Assembly: GCF_018861125.1 (NCBI RefSeq)
Contig: NZ_JAHKQN010000019.1
Coordinates: 62,001-126,000 of the forward strand
DNA: 64,000 bases
Direction: 5' to 3'
Source: Cellulophaga baltica
Lineage (GTDB): Bacteria > Bacteroidota > Bacteroidia > Flavobacteriales > Flavobacteriaceae
The translations under genes were made by a program, and so were the position numbers. This document shows positions 55,380 to 63,427 of the stretch, piece after piece; positions within the stretch are counted from its first letter, which is position 1; each line of letters begins with the position of its first letter. The notes below the pieces were generated by a model, which saw only the letters and a program-made list of their open reading frames with translations, ran no database searches and was not told the DNA's origin.

Positions 55380-55826
55380 TTATAAGTTTTCTAATGTTAT
55401 TGCTTCAGAATTTACGCAATATCGCAAGCCTGTAGGTTCTGGTCCATCAGGAAAAACATGTCCTAAATGGGCATCACAAATATTGCATAACACTTCAACA
55501 CGTATCATACCAAATGATACATCTTTAATATATTTAATTGCATTCTCTTTTATAGGTTGCGTAAAACTAGGCCAGCCCGATTGTGATTCGAATTTTATTG
55601 TAGAGTCAAAAAGTGGAGCATTACAGCAAATACAATTGTATTTTCCAACTTTATGAGTGCTACATAATGCACCACTGTGTGCAGGCTCAGTACCTTTTTT
55701 ACGTGTAATTTTATATTGTTCTTCTGTTAATAAAGTTCGCCATTCCTGTTCAGATTTTTCAACTCTTTTGTCAGGAGTAGAGTTTCCTTTGGCAGTAAAA
55801 CTAATAATACTTTTCCAAGTCAACAT
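55380..55826 (-). CDS. msrB: peptide-methionine (R)-S-oxide reductase
   Basis: Reduces the R-sulfoxide of methionine in proteins. Zinc-binding Cys pairs lie in NCICCNAPLF and VLCNICDAHLGHVF, the substrate segment is ESQSGWPSF, and the reactive Cys is in LRYCVNSEAI near the C-terminus. The 148-residue length is normal. There is no signal peptide. It is the first gene of the msrB-msrA pair, ending exactly where msrA begins. Confidence 0.97.
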   Translation of the reverse strand: MLTWKSIISFTAKGNSTPDKRVEKSEQEWRTLLTEEQYKITRKKGTEPAHSGALCSTHKVGKYNCICCNAPLFDSTIKFESQSGWPSFTQPIKENAIKYIKDVSFGMIRVEVLCNICDAHLGHVFPDGPEPTGLRYCVNSEAITLENL

Positions 55827-56078
55827 TGTATCTTTCAGTTTAAAAATTAATGGTTTTTATTAGTCGTAAAACAACCTCTTTTCTTACAGCTGTTAAAGCT
55901 ATTGAAAATAGCTTTAATTTTTAAAACGCCTGCTTGTTAAAATGTTAGTTTTTAATTAAAATATTACATCTATAACGTTTGAGATAGTAAATAAATGACA
56001 GAATTTGTATTTTAGGCGTCAATTTAAAATGCTATTTGTAAAAAATAGGCAAAACACTAATAAACTAACAAAATTATA

Positions 56079-56747
56079 ATGGCGCAATATTCAAGAATTG
56101 AAGTGGCAAACGTAATGAAGGAAAACGGTATGGTTCCTTTATTTTATCATCCTGATATTGAATTAGGGAAAAAAATATTAAAAGCAGTTTACGATGGAGG
56201 AGCTCGTTTAATGGAGTTTACTGCTCGTGGAGATTTTGCTTTTGAAGTGTTTTCTGAATTAAATAAATATGCAATTAAAGAACTTCCTGGGATGATTTTA
56301 GGAGTTGGTTCTATAACTGATGCAGCAGCAGCTTCTATGTTCATGCAAATGGGTGCTAACTTTATTGTTACTCCTTCATTAAGAGTAGATATTGCTAAAG
56401 TTTGTAATAGAAGAAAAGTATTATGGTCTCCTGGTTGTGGTTCTTTAACTGAAATTAATGCAGCTGAAGAATTAGGTTGTGAAATCGTTAAACTTTTCCC
56501 TGGTGATTTATATGGTCCAGGATTTGTAAAAGGTATCAAAGGCCCTCAGCCTTGGACAAGTATTATGCCTACAGGTGGTGTGAGTACTGACGAAACTAAC
56601 TTAAAAGGTTGGTTTGATGCAGGTGTTACTTGTGTTGGTATGGGTTCTAAATTAATTAGTAAAGACGTTTTAGCTAATAAAGATTATGCTGGTCTTGAAA
56701 AAACAGTTAGAGATACTTTATCGTTAATTAAGACATTACGTAAATAA
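56079..56747 (+). CDS. eda: KDPG/KHG aldolase (bifunctional)
   Basis: Cleaves 2-keto-3-deoxy-6-phosphogluconate to pyruvate and glyceraldehyde 3-phosphate, and possibly 4-hydroxy-2-oxoglutarate. The Schiff-base lysine is K138 in CEIVKLFPGDLYGPG; other family parts are MEFTARGDFAFEVF, ILGVGSITDAAAA, FIVTPSLRVDIAKVC and IMPTGGVSTDETN. The 222-residue length is usual. It stands alone with its own terminator, about 40 kb from the uxa/uxu genes, yet it would do the last step of the glucuronate pathway encoded there. No 2-keto-3-deoxygluconate kinase gene was seen in the window. Confidence 0.95.
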   Translation: MAQYSRIEVANVMKENGMVPLFYHPDIELGKKILKAVYDGGARLMEFTARGDFAFEVFSELNKYAIKELPGMILGVGSITDAAAASMFMQMGANFIVTPSLRVDIAKVCNRRKVLWSPGCGSLTEINAAEELGCEIVKLFPGDLYGPGFVKGIKGPQPWTSIMPTGGVSTDETNLKGWFDAGVTCVGMGSKLISKDVLANKDYAGLEKTVRDTLSLIKTLRK

Positions 56748-56773
56748 CATATTTATATTTAACTTAAGGTTTT

Positions 56774-56808
56774 AAAAGCCTCACTATGTATTTGGTGAGG
56801 CTTTTTTT
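56774..56808 (+). terminator. terminator of the aldolase gene
   Basis: Stem AAAAGCCTCAC / GTGAGGCTTTT with a 10-nt loop and then a T-run, about 27 bp after the stop codon. Confidence 0.93.
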
Positions 56809-56883
56809 TATAGAATTTTTTATGTGGTTTTAAAACTATCTAGTATTTTACAAGAAATTAATAATTGGTTAATAAATTAAGTT

Positions 56884-57609
56884 GTGCGTAAGTTATATTT
56901 TTTAGGAGTATTAGTGTTTTTTAGCTGTAAACAAGAAATGAAAAAGTCAGTTATAAGTAAAACTGAAATTAAAGATAGTATAACAGAACTTATAACCATT
57001 GACACTATAGTTTCGATTACAGAAGAGAAACAAGAAACTTTAAAATCCTTAGATGGTTTAGCAGATACTACTTTTGTTCGTTTGGCAGACTATAGTCATG
57101 ATTTTGCTTATGACATGCGTTATGCAACCAATAATAATTTTTTAAAAAAACAAGTTTACGATTGTGCAGAATGTTATACTCGTGTAAAAACAGCAAAGGC
57201 GTTGTTGAAAGCAAATGCTGATTTTATGAAAAACGGTGTAAAAATCAAGTTTTTTGATTGTTATAGACCAAATGATGTGCAATATAAAATGTGGGCTATA
57301 GTTCCAAATCCGCAATACGTAGCAAACCCTAAAAAAGGCTCAATCCACAATAAAGGTGGAGCTGTTGATATTACTTTGGTTGCTCTTGATGGAAAAGAAT
57401 TAGATATGGGTACCGATTTTGATTTCTTCGGAAAAAAAGCATATCACGATAATTTTGATTTGCCTGAAAACATTTTAGCGAATAGAAAACTGCTAAAAGA
57501 GACTATGGAAGCTTACGGTTTTTGGTCTATTAGAACGGAATGGTGGCATTATAATTTATCTGCAGGAAGTAATGCTAAGATTGCTAATTTTAAATGGGAC
57601 TGCAACTAA
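56884..57609 (+). CDS. D-alanyl-D-alanine dipeptidase, VanX-like lipoprotein (M15D)
   Basis: A 241-residue exported zinc peptidase. The start is GTG at 56884; using it gives a short lipoprotein signal (MRKLYFLGVLVFFSCKQ), while the next ATG would lose it. The M15D motifs are complete: VYDCAECYTRVKTA, FFDCYRPNDVQ, SIHNKGGAVDIT with zinc His and Asp, and TEWWHY with the catalytic Glu and third zinc ligand. It probably cleaves D-Ala-D-Ala from cell-wall turnover in the periplasm. There are no vanH/vanA genes, so vancomycin resistance is not implied. The esterase gene follows after 13 bp. Confidence 0.9.
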   Translation: MRKLYFLGVLVFFSCKQEMKKSVISKTEIKDSITELITIDTIVSITEEKQETLKSLDGLADTTFVRLADYSHDFAYDMRYATNNNFLKKQVYDCAECYTRVKTAKALLKANADFMKNGVKIKFFDCYRPNDVQYKMWAIVPNPQYVANPKKGSIHNKGGAVDITLVALDGKELDMGTDFDFFGKKAYHDNFDLPENILANRKLLKETMEAYGFWSIRTEWWHYNLSAGSNAKIANFKWDCN

Positions 57610-57622
57610 AAACGTATTTGTA

Positions 57623-58552
57623 ATGAAAAAAGTTATTTTAAATATTTTGATTATTTCTTTATACGGTTTATCTGTAAAAGCTCAAGATACCATTGTTTCA
57701 TTATGGACTAATAAAATTCCTAATTATACTGCTTCAGACGAAAAAGAGATACGCAAAGAGAATGATAGGAGGGTATCTTATTCGTTCGTTCAAAATCCAT
57801 TATTAGAAGTCTATTTGCCATCAAAAGGTAGTGCTACAGGTAAAGCAATGCTTATTTTTCCGGGTGGAGGTTACCATCACTTAGCTTACGACTGGGAAGG
57901 TACTGATATTGCTAAATTTTTAAATTCAAAAGGAATTGCTGGTATTGTAGTGAAATATAGGTTGCCTAATTCAAAATCATTAACTGAGAATTATAAAGTA
58001 CCATTACAAGATGCGCAACGTGCTATGAGAATGGTAAGAGCTAATGCTGAAAATTGGAATATAATACCAGATGAAGTAGGAGTGATTGGCTTTTCAGCAG
58101 GTGGGCATTTAGCATCCACATTAGGTACTCATTTTAATGAAGTTGCTTATGAGCCTCAAGATGAGATAGATGATTTAACTGCGCGACCAGATTTTATGGC
58201 TTTAATTTATCCTGTAATTTCAATGCAAGATAATATTACGCATAATGGTTCTAAGAAAGCATTACTAGGTGAAAAACCTACTGATGAATTAAGAAATTAT
58301 TATTCTAATGAGTTGCAAGTGCAAATTGATTCACCGCCAACATTTTTGGTTCATGCAACAGATGATAATGTGGTAGTTGTTGAAAATAGCTTGTTATTTT
58401 ATTTAGCTTTACGAGAGAATAAGATTCCTGTTGAAATGCATGTATATCCAAGTGGTGGTCATGGTTTTTCATTAGCAAACTCTAATGCGATTTTAAAGCA
58501 TTGGCCAGAGCAATTAAATAGGTGGATTGATAATTTAAATTATAAAGATTAG
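57623..58552 (+). CDS. exported alpha/beta-hydrolase, BD-FAE-like carbohydrate esterase
   Basis: A 309-residue serine esterase. The start at 57623 was chosen over an in-frame ATG at 57572, which lies inside the dipeptidase gene, because it begins a signal peptide (MKKVILNILIISLYGLSVKA). The oxyanion segment is MLIFPGGGYHHLAYDWEG, the nucleophile Ser is in VIGFSAGGHLAS, the Asp in HATDDNVVV and the His in PSGGHGFSLA. Such proteins often remove acetyl or feruloyl groups from polysaccharide, but no glycan genes adjoin it here. Its stop codon overlaps that of the next, convergent gene by 3 bases. Confidence 0.85.
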   Translation: MKKVILNILIISLYGLSVKAQDTIVSLWTNKIPNYTASDEKEIRKENDRRVSYSFVQNPLLEVYLPSKGSATGKAMLIFPGGGYHHLAYDWEGTDIAKFLNSKGIAGIVVKYRLPNSKSLTENYKVPLQDAQRAMRMVRANAENWNIIPDEVGVIGFSAGGHLASTLGTHFNEVAYEPQDEIDDLTARPDFMALIYPVISMQDNITHNGSKKALLGEKPTDELRNYYSNELQVQIDSPPTFLVHATDDNVVVVENSLLFYLALRENKIPVEMHVYPSGGHGFSLANSNAILKHWPEQLNRWIDNLNYKD

Positions 58553-59727
58553 ATTTTTTCACAATCTAAAACAATATAATTGTTTTCGCTATTTGTTGTA
58601 AAAAACAAATACTGATTGCCTCCATCTTTTATTTTATACTTTTTTCTAATTGTTGCAACACTGTCTGCAAAGTTTCGGGTAGTGATGTTTGCTTTGGATA
58701 TTTTAAGTTTTTTAATTTCTTTCTTAGAATAAGGTATCGTATTTAAAATTTTAAATCTACGACCCGGAAAATTAATTAGTTTTTCGGAAGTGTATAAATG
58801 ACTATGCTCATGTAGTTTTTTAAGTTCAAAGCTATTCCCAATAGTTTTAAAGGCTCCTGATTTTAATATTGCGCTATTGGGTTCGTAGATGTAAGAAAGT
58901 GGATCAGAGAACTTATTAACAACCTTTTTCTCTTTGTCTAAATTAAATTTAAATATCTGTTTGCCTGTTTTTGCAAAATTTATGGTTTTAATGGTGATAG
59001 CATCAGTGTAATTTTTCTCTAAAATCCATAGTAATTCTTTAACATCATTTTGGAGTGCAACCACATGAATTTCTTTTACATTTTCAAATTCTTTTATTCC
59101 AACAGAAAAATCTAAAAGCGGAGATGTCTTAATTAATAAGTTATTCGATTTTGAAAAAAGGAAGTCTAAATTATCAGGAACATTTGGCAAGCAATCAGCC
59201 ATAAAAAACACCTTTTCTTTTGCGTCATTTCTTCTTGAAGGATCAATGTAGATCCAGTCAAATTTCTGATTATTTTTTTGTAAAAAATCAAGTCCATTTT
59301 CTGAATTAAATGTGGTATTATTAACACCTAAAATTTCATAATTATAAGCACCTATTTCAGATAGATTTTTGTCTATTTCACAATGGTGAATTTGATCGCA
59401 TTTTTTACTAAAAAAATAGCTATCAATTCCAAATCCTCCGGTAAGGTCAATTAATGATTTTCCGTTAACTAAATTAGCTTTGTAGGTCGCAGTAATTTCA
59501 GATGAAGTCTGTTCAATGTTTAGTTTATTAGGGTAGTAAATATTTGCAGTGTTAAACCAAGTTGGTAATTTGGTATGGCACTTTTTTTTAGCTTCAAGTT
59601 GTTCAACTAACTCCTTTTGAGATACCCCATCAAAAATTGGTTTTTTAAGCAGTATTGACATTATGTCAGTATTCCATTTTTTTGATATAAAATATTGAAC
59701 ACCAGTTTTTAATATATTTTTATTCAA
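58549..59727 (-). CDS. THUMP-like class I SAM-dependent methyltransferase
   Basis: A 392-residue protein. The central Rossmann-fold methyltransferase domain has the SAM motif LIDLTGGFGIDSYFFS, the acidic ribose-binding part HHCEIDKNL and the motif DWIYIDPSRRNDAKEKVF. The C-terminal part with FPGRRFKILNTIPYSKKEIKKL is the THUMP-like domain found in a Bacteroidota family. These are probable RNA methyltransferases, with an unknown target. It follows the AI-2E transporter gene by 7 bp in the same direction. Confidence 0.8.
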   Translation of the reverse strand: MNKNILKTGVQYFISKKWNTDIMSILLKKPIFDGVSQKELVEQLEAKKKCHTKLPTWFNTANIYYPNKLNIEQTSSEITATYKANLVNGKSLIDLTGGFGIDSYFFSKKCDQIHHCEIDKNLSEIGAYNYEILGVNNTTFNSENGLDFLQKNNQKFDWIYIDPSRRNDAKEKVFFMADCLPNVPDNLDFLFSKSNNLLIKTSPLLDFSVGIKEFENVKEIHVVALQNDVKELLWILEKNYTDAITIKTINFAKTGKQIFKFNLDKEKKVVNKFSDPLSYIYEPNSAILKSGAFKTIGNSFELKKLHEHSHLYTSEKLINFPGRRFKILNTIPYSKKEIKKLKISKANITTRNFADSVATIRKKYKIKDGGNQYLFFTTNSENNYIVLDCEKI

Positions 59728-59734
59728 AGTAATA

Positions 59735-60835
59735 CTATAAATTATTAGTCAGTTGTTTTACAAATGAATTTTCAGATAAAAACTCTTTTAAAATCACTTT
59801 TATTGCAGTGTAACCTGGTACAGCGACTATCATACCTACAATACCGAAAAGAAGACCTGCTATGATAATAATTAAGAATATTTCAAGCGGATGAGACTTT
59901 ACGCTATTCGAAAAAATAAATGGCTGAGAGAAAAAATTATCAATCAATTGTCCGATAGCTAAACCAATTAAAACATAGCCTGCTTTTGGTAAAATAATAG
60001 TGCTGAAATCTGCACCTAAATTGGTGGTCATTGTAAGTATAATCATAAGCACAGCTCCAATGATTGGGCCAATGTATGGAATCACATTAAACAAGGCACA
60101 TAGAAAGGCAATTACAATGGCGTTTTCTATCCCTACAATTAGCAGTGTGATAGTGTATATTACAAATAGAATAAACAGTTGTAAAAGTAGGCCTACAAAA
60201 TACCTTGAAAGTAGATTATTAATTTTTTCAATTGAGTTAGTCATGTTTGATTCTTTTCCTTTTGGCACAAACATTAAAACTCCATTTTGCAATAAATTAC
60301 TATCTTTTAAAAAGAAAAAAGATATAAATAAAACTGAAAACAAACCAATACTGGCCGTACTTAAAACTCCTAAAAAAGAGTTTAAAAAATTAGGAATAAA
60401 ACCAACATTAACTCCGTCTAAAATATTTTTATCAAGACTAGATTCTTTTAATAGTTCATTCACAACATCTGGTGAAGAACTAAAATATTGAGTAACTTCA
60501 AGATATAAAGTATTAAGGTTTTCTTGTAGTTGATTAATGTCAAGCAATGATAAATTTTTACCTTGCTCTGTAATTAATGGCACAAATAAAGCAATGATTC
60601 CTGCAAAAACTCCGACCATTAATAACATAGTTATAATTACCGCTACGGTGTTTGGAACCTTGAGTTTTTTCCTCAGAAAAAAAACAATGGGTCTGCCTAA
60701 TAAGGCAAAAACAGCAGCAATGCATAAATAGGCTAAAACAGACTGTATTTTGTATAAGAAGAGAAGTATTAGGACTATGGCTGTAATAATTCCTAAAGCT
60801 CTTAAAATACCGTTTGATATTGTTTTTGATGTCAT
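59735..60835 (-). CDS. AI-2E family transporter-like membrane protein
   Basis: A 366-residue membrane protein with about seven helices. It opens with two helices close together (LGIITAIVLILLFLYKIQSVLAYLCIAAVFAL), followed by LGRPIVFFLRKKLK, then a helical extracytoplasmic region. The conserved block ALFNVIPYIGPIIGAVLMIIL and the later segment SNSVKSHPLEIFLIIIIAGLLFGIVGMIVAVPGY are hallmarks. Despite the family name most members have unknown cargo; some work in ion antiport. It lies 3 bp after the DUF4159 gene. Confidence 0.9.
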   Translation of the reverse strand: MTSKTISNGILRALGIITAIVLILLFLYKIQSVLAYLCIAAVFALLGRPIVFFLRKKLKVPNTVAVIITMLLMVGVFAGIIALFVPLITEQGKNLSLLDINQLQENLNTLYLEVTQYFSSSPDVVNELLKESSLDKNILDGVNVGFIPNFLNSFLGVLSTASIGLFSVLFISFFFLKDSNLLQNGVLMFVPKGKESNMTNSIEKINNLLSRYFVGLLLQLFILFVIYTITLLIVGIENAIVIAFLCALFNVIPYIGPIIGAVLMIILTMTTNLGADFSTIILPKAGYVLIGLAIGQLIDNFFSQPFIFSNSVKSHPLEIFLIIIIAGLLFGIVGMIVAVPGYTAIKVILKEFLSENSFVKQLTNNL

Positions 60836-60838
60836 TTT

Positions 60839-61480
60839 CTAGTGTTTAAAAACATACTGTATGATGTTGGCGCCCATTTGTAATGCTTTTTGTCTCACTT
60901 CTTCAGGGTCATTGTGTACAGTTGGGTCTTCCCATCCGTCACCTAAATCACTTTCAAAAGTAAATAGCAATACTAGTCTATTTTCTTCAAAAATGCCAAA
61001 TGCTTGTGGTCTTTTGCCATCGTGTTCGTGTATTTTAGGTAAACCATCTGTAAAAGTAAATGCTTGATTAAAAATTGGATGATCAGCAGGAAGCTCTGTA
61101 AGTTCTTTATCAGGAAAAATTTTAGTAAGTTCTTTTTCTAAATAAGGTTTCATTCCGTAATTATCATCAATATGTAAAAAGCCACCTGCTAAGAGATAAG
61201 TTTTGAGGTTTTTAGTATCTTCATCAGAAAAAAACACATTTCCGTGCCCCGTCATATGAATAAATGGGTATTGAAAAATGTCATCACTATTTGGTTCTAC
61301 TGTTTCGGTTTTATCATTTAGTTTAGTGTTAATATTGTTATTGCAAAACCGAATTAGATTAGGAATTGCAGTTGGGTTTGCATACCAATCACCACCGCCA
61401 TTATACTTTAATATGGCAATATCTTGAGCATTAGCTGTTAAAAAAGTAATAAAAAGTAATAAAGTGGTAAGTACTTTCAT
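60839..61480 (-). CDS. DUF4159 exported protein
   Basis: A 213-residue protein with signal peptide MKVLTTLLLFITFLTANAQ and a DUF4159 domain. Typical segments are YNGGGDWYANPTAIPNLIRFC, YPFIHMTGHGNVFFSDED, LLAGGFLHIDDNYG and LLFTFESDLGDGWEDPTVHND. The fold is of the glutamine-amidotransferase-like type in which nothing is known of the reaction. It is first in an operon with the AI-2E transporter and methyltransferase genes and diverges from the DUF1223 gene across 40 bp. Confidence 0.85.
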   Translation of the reverse strand: MKVLTTLLLFITFLTANAQDIAILKYNGGGDWYANPTAIPNLIRFCNNNINTKLNDKTETVEPNSDDIFQYPFIHMTGHGNVFFSDEDTKNLKTYLLAGGFLHIDDNYGMKPYLEKELTKIFPDKELTELPADHPIFNQAFTFTDGLPKIHEHDGKRPQAFGIFEENRLVLLFTFESDLGDGWEDPTVHNDPEEVRQKALQMGANIIQYVFKH

Positions 61481-61505
61481 GTGAAATCGACCTTTTCTAT
61501 AGTTT

Positions 61506-61513
61506 CAAATTTA
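61506..61513 (-). promoter_or_regulatory. -7 element candidate for the DUF4159 operon
   Basis: On the minus strand TAAATTTG fits TAnnTTTG and lies 26 bp before the start codon. No TTG was found at -33, where the sequence belongs to the divergent gene. Confidence 0.35.
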
Positions 61514-61520
61514 AAATATT

Positions 61521-62294
61521 ATGAAGAATAAAGGTGTATTTTTAATTTTACTTTTGGTAGGTTTTGTGGTAACCTCTTTTAAAGTTGCAAATTTTAGTGC
61601 AAATAAATCAATTAATAAAACTGCTGATGAAGATAAAGGTTTTGTGGTTTTAGAATTGTATACATCGCAAGGCTGTTCTAGTTGCCCACCTGCTGATGCA
61701 TTATTAGAAAAAGTGAAAAATCAATATGCTGAAACGGTTATTCCATTATCATACCATGTAGATTATTGGAATTATATAGGCTGGGATGATCCATTTAGTA
61801 AGGCTACTTACACTGAAAAACAAACTGCATATAATTATAAATTTAAAAATAGGAGTAACTATACACCACAGGTTGTGGTAAATGGAGCTACTCATTTTGT
61901 AGGTTCTAATAGTTTAGAAATGTATAAGAATATTAACATTTTTAAAAATAATAAACCTGATAATACTATTTTGGTGTCAAATGTAAAAACAAATGCAAAT
62001 TCTATTAAATTTGAGTATAGCTTAAAAGGGGAGTTAGCTCATAAGAAAATTAGAGTGGTTTTAATTTTAGATAAAAGAGTGACTAAGGTTAAAGGTGGTG
62101 AAAACAGAAATAGAGTATTAACGAATAATAATATTGTTGTTGCAGAAAAGTATATAGTTGCTAATGCAAGCGGAGAAGCTAATATTCAAATTCCTGAAAT
62201 TGTAAAAGCAAATGAAAAAATAGCATTATTGTTAATTAGTGAGAATGAACAATTAGATATTACTGGTGCTACTAAAATTAATGTTAGTAGGTAA
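61521..62294 (+). CDS. DUF1223 thioredoxin-fold exported protein
   Basis: A 257-residue protein with an N-terminal export signal (GVFLILLLVGFVVTSF) and a thioredoxin-like domain. The CxxC motif stands in LELYTSQGCSSCPPADALLEKV, followed by the family segments LSYHVDYWNYIGWDDPFSKATYT and YTPQVVVNGATHFVGS. The C-terminal third is beta-rich. Redox or chaperone action in the periplasm is possible, but the function of the family is not established. Single gene, divergent from the DUF4159 operon. Confidence 0.88.
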   Translation: MKNKGVFLILLLVGFVVTSFKVANFSANKSINKTADEDKGFVVLELYTSQGCSSCPPADALLEKVKNQYAETVIPLSYHVDYWNYIGWDDPFSKATYTEKQTAYNYKFKNRSNYTPQVVVNGATHFVGSNSLEMYKNINIFKNNKPDNTILVSNVKTNANSIKFEYSLKGELAHKKIRVVLILDKRVTKVKGGENRNRVLTNNNIVVAEKYIVANASGEANIQIPEIVKANEKIALLLISENEQLDITGATKINVSR

Positions 62295-62354
62295 AATAGA
62301 AATCTCTCGAGACTTATTAATCGGAGTTGATAGGTCAAAAATTGAATTGTTTTT

Positions 62355-62381
62355 AACCTTTTTATTTTAATTTAAAAGGTT
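62355..62381. terminator. terminator between the DUF1223 and rsmE genes
   Basis: Arms AACCTTTT and AAAAGGTT separated by 11 nt, overlapping the rsmE stop codon, between convergent genes. Short, with few G-C pairs. Confidence 0.4.
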
Positions 62382-63083
62382 TACGGTTGCGCAAGCAAAT
62401 ATTGCAGCAGTCTCGGTTCTTAATCTATTTTCACCTAAAGAAACAGGTTTGTAGTCAGTTGCTAGTGCTATTTCAATCTCAGAAGTGCTAAAGTCGCCTT
62501 CAGGGCCAATAAGAATTGTCACATTGCTATTTTTAATTAAACGTTCTTTTAAATCTACTTTTTCAGTTTCTTCGCAGTGTGCTATAAAATATTGTTGATT
62601 ATTATTTTTAGCTTGATTGTTATTTTTGATAAAATCTTTAGCGGAGATAGGGTTGTTTAATTTTGGTAAATGAAACTGTAATGATTGCTTCATAGCCGAC
62701 TGCAATACCTTTTGCATGCGATCTTTTTTTATAACTTTTCGTTCTGAATGGTCACAAATAATCGGCGTTATTTCGGTAATCCCAATTTCGGTGGCTTTTT
62801 CTAAAAACCACTCATAACGGTCGTTCATTTTTGTTGGTGCAACAGCTATATGTAAATTAGAATTTTTATTTGGGTGAAAAGTGCTTTTAACAATTGTAAC
62901 ACTGCACTTTCGTATATCTGTAGCTATAATTGTAGCTTCAAATAAAAACCCTTTTCCGTTTGTAATGTGTAAAGTGTCACCTTCTCTTTTGCGCAATACT
63001 TTTACAATATGTCTGCTTTCATCAGAAGGGAAAGTAAAATGTGATGACTTTTCTGTGATGTCAGGGTTAAAAAAAAGTTGCAT
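62367..63083 (-). CDS. rsmE: 16S rRNA m3U1498 methyltransferase
   Basis: Methylates N3 of U1498 in 16S rRNA. The N-terminal PUA-like part has SDESRHIVKVLRKREGD, and the C-terminal SPOUT knot has ILIGPEGDFSTSEIEIA and PVSLGENRLRTETAAIFA, both RsmE signatures. The 238-residue length is usual. The gene lies 1 bp after the TfoX-like gene and is the end of a tsaD-tfoX-rsmE unit in this window. Confidence 0.97.
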   Translation of the reverse strand: MQLFFNPDITEKSSHFTFPSDESRHIVKVLRKREGDTLHITNGKGFLFEATIIATDIRKCSVTIVKSTFHPNKNSNLHIAVAPTKMNDRYEWFLEKATEIGITEITPIICDHSERKVIKKDRMQKVLQSAMKQSLQFHLPKLNNPISAKDFIKNNNQAKNNNQQYFIAHCEETEKVDLKERLIKNSNVTILIGPEGDFSTSEIEIALATDYKPVSLGENRLRTETAAIFACATVNLLN

Positions 63084-63084
63084 A

Positions 63085-63426
63085 TTATTTTAATTTATGT
63101 TGTGCGTGTGCTACGCCAAGTTCAATCCAATGTTGTAGTTCTTCTTCGGTTTTAAAACCTTCAGCGCTAACATATATAAACTCTTTCACTGGTTTTTTAG
63201 AAAAATCCATTGGCCTTACGTAATCTCTCTGCATAGAAATTTCCATTTCATGACTTAAAACACGAACCATTAAATCGTTATTCATTACACCAACGCTCAT
63301 TTTGCCTTTGTATAAAAATACAATACCACCAAACATTTTCTTTTGTGTAATTTCATTTGACATTTCTTTCGGGAAATACGAGAAAGAAGCTTCAATACGT
63401 TTTGCTAAAAGTTGGTTGTAGGCCAT
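63085..63426 (-). CDS. TfoX N-terminal domain protein
   Basis: A 113-residue single-domain protein with the TfoX/Sxy N-terminal fold: KKMFGGIVFLYKGKMSVGVMNNDLMVRVL and a C-terminal part RPMDFSKKPVKEFIYVSAEGF. It lacks the C-terminal helix-hairpin-helix half of E. coli Sxy, so competence regulation should not be assumed. It is 1 bp from the tsaD gene and 1 bp from rsmE, so it is cotranscribed with two RNA-modification genes. Confidence 0.88.
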   Translation of the reverse strand: MAYNQLLAKRIEASFSYFPKEMSNEITQKKMFGGIVFLYKGKMSVGVMNNDLMVRVLSHEMEISMQRDYVRPMDFSKKPVKEFIYVSAEGFKTEEELQHWIELGVAHAQHKLK

Positions 63427-63427
63427 T

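Noticed and set aside
55237-55656. 139-codon plus-strand frame across msrA and msrB
   Set aside because: Opposite-strand shadow of two clear genes.
56884-57609. Vancomycin resistance function
   Set aside because: Only a VanX-like dipeptidase is present, without ligase or dehydrogenase genes; a cell-wall turnover role is more likely.
60000-60491. 163-codon plus-strand frame inside the AI-2E transporter gene
   Set aside because: Antisense shadow of a well-conserved gene, with no family resemblance or start signals.
63085-63426. Competence regulator Sxy/TfoX
   Set aside because: Only the N-terminal domain is present, and the neighbours are RNA-modification genes.
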